Positions 63,666 through 64,000 of a stretch of DNA of 64,000 bases are shown piece after piece. Every line of letters starts with the position of its first letter. The first letter of the stretch is position 1. A model generated the notes under the pieces. It saw only the letters and a program-made list of their open reading frames with translations. It searched no databases and had not been told where the DNA came from. Source of the DNA: Pelagibacterium nitratireducens (GTDB lineage: Bacteria > Pseudomonadota > Alphaproteobacteria > Rhizobiales > Devosiaceae); NCBI RefSeq assembly GCF_037044555.1, contig NZ_CP146275.1:2460501-2524500 (forward strand), read 5' to 3'. Made by a program: the position numbers and the translations under genes.

Positions 63666-64000
63666 CTATTCGCCAGAGGCGATGGCAGCTTCAACCGATT
63701 CGAGAACCTGCTGACCGTTGTCTCCATTCTGCGACAGGAAGAGCTCACGGACGGGCGGAAGCGTAGCTTCTTTGAGGGCTTCAAGCTGCGCGTCGGTCAG
63801 CTCGATGATTTCCACGCCCTGATCTGCGAAGGCCGTCATTGCCTCGTCTTCAATCCGCAGCGTTTCGTCGATGACCACCTGCTGCCCTTCGCTGACAGCA
63901 GTGCTCAACTCATCCTGACATTCCGGCGTCAATCCATCCCACCAGGCTGACGAGACCATGAAAATCTGATCGAGATTGCCATGGTTGGTCATCATCAGGT
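63666..64000 (-). CDS. TRAP transporter solute-binding protein, C-terminal part (runs off the edge)
   Basis: The visible 110 or so C-terminal residues contain MVSSAWWDGLTPECQDELSTA and the typical end ALKEATLPPVRELFLSQ of DctP-family periplasmic proteins. The N-terminus, signal peptide and ligand site lie beyond position 64000. It heads the dctP-dctQ-dctM-hydrolase operon, read leftward, and sets the substrate for the transporter; the substrate cannot be inferred from this part. Confidence 0.88.
   Translation of the reverse strand, partial: LMMTNHGNLDQIFMVSSAWWDGLTPECQDELSTAVSEGQQVVIDETLRIEDEAMTAFADQGVEIIELTDAQLEALKEATLPPVRELFLSQNGDNGQQVLESVEAAIASGE

Overview
The window is GC-rich, densely coded chromosomal DNA from an alphaproteobacterium, most likely of the Hyphomicrobiales and possibly a Devosia-like genus. 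This rests on the gene repertoire: a Blh-type persulfide dioxygenase, DUF2865 and DUF2059 proteins, class II DAHP synthase, a short GluRS paralogue, tandem GFA proteins, several TRAP transporters and a PQQ dehydrogenase of a kind met in Devosiaceae. The genus is inference. No rRNA, tRNA, CRISPR array or complete insertion sequence was found.

Layout. 1-3034: start of a Blh-type hydrolase, a membrane diguanylate cyclase and a PAP2 phosphatase. 3039-8649: a split TRAP transporter (dctQM on plus, dctP convergent on minus) with a Cache-domain histidine kinase and NarL-type regulator; the promoter regions of both halves share an exact 16-bp sequence. 8746-15890: a Yej-type peptide ABC importer in the order B-E-F-A, then a DadA-like flavoprotein. 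15892-20493: a PAS-GGDEF-EAL protein, a 48-residue membrane protein, an LldD-like dehydrogenase and nadC. 20635-25815: PadR regulator with an RND pump. 25850-32475: a metal-type ABC exporter behind an ArsR gene, a LysM protein with a possible CTG start, cimA and a VOC protein. 32488-35334: cysS followed by three translationally coupled GFA genes. 35775-41924: FAH-family protein, DUF2865 protein, gltX, nadE and an outer-membrane barrel. 41993-46006: a site-2-protease-like protein lacking its catalytic residues, an AT-rich regulatory island, then cytochrome c, PQQ dehydrogenase and a periplasmic binding protein. 46040-59792: mostly housekeeping genes (DAHP synthase, gor, rpiA, moaA, Lrp regulator, histidine kinase, GST, cobT/cobS, aspartic protease, LysR, methyltransferase, dusA). 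59899-60128: a frameshifted prtN-like pseudogene beside dusA. 60416-64000: XRE-cupin regulator, cysteine hydrolase and a second TRAP transporter running off the right edge.

The organism looks like an oxidative, organic-acid- and peptide-scavenging heterotroph. The least ordinary items are the quinoprotein with an apparently substituted metal site next to a dead site-2 protease and an AT-rich operator-like island, the shared promoter element of the split TRAP system, and the dusA-linked prtN remnant.
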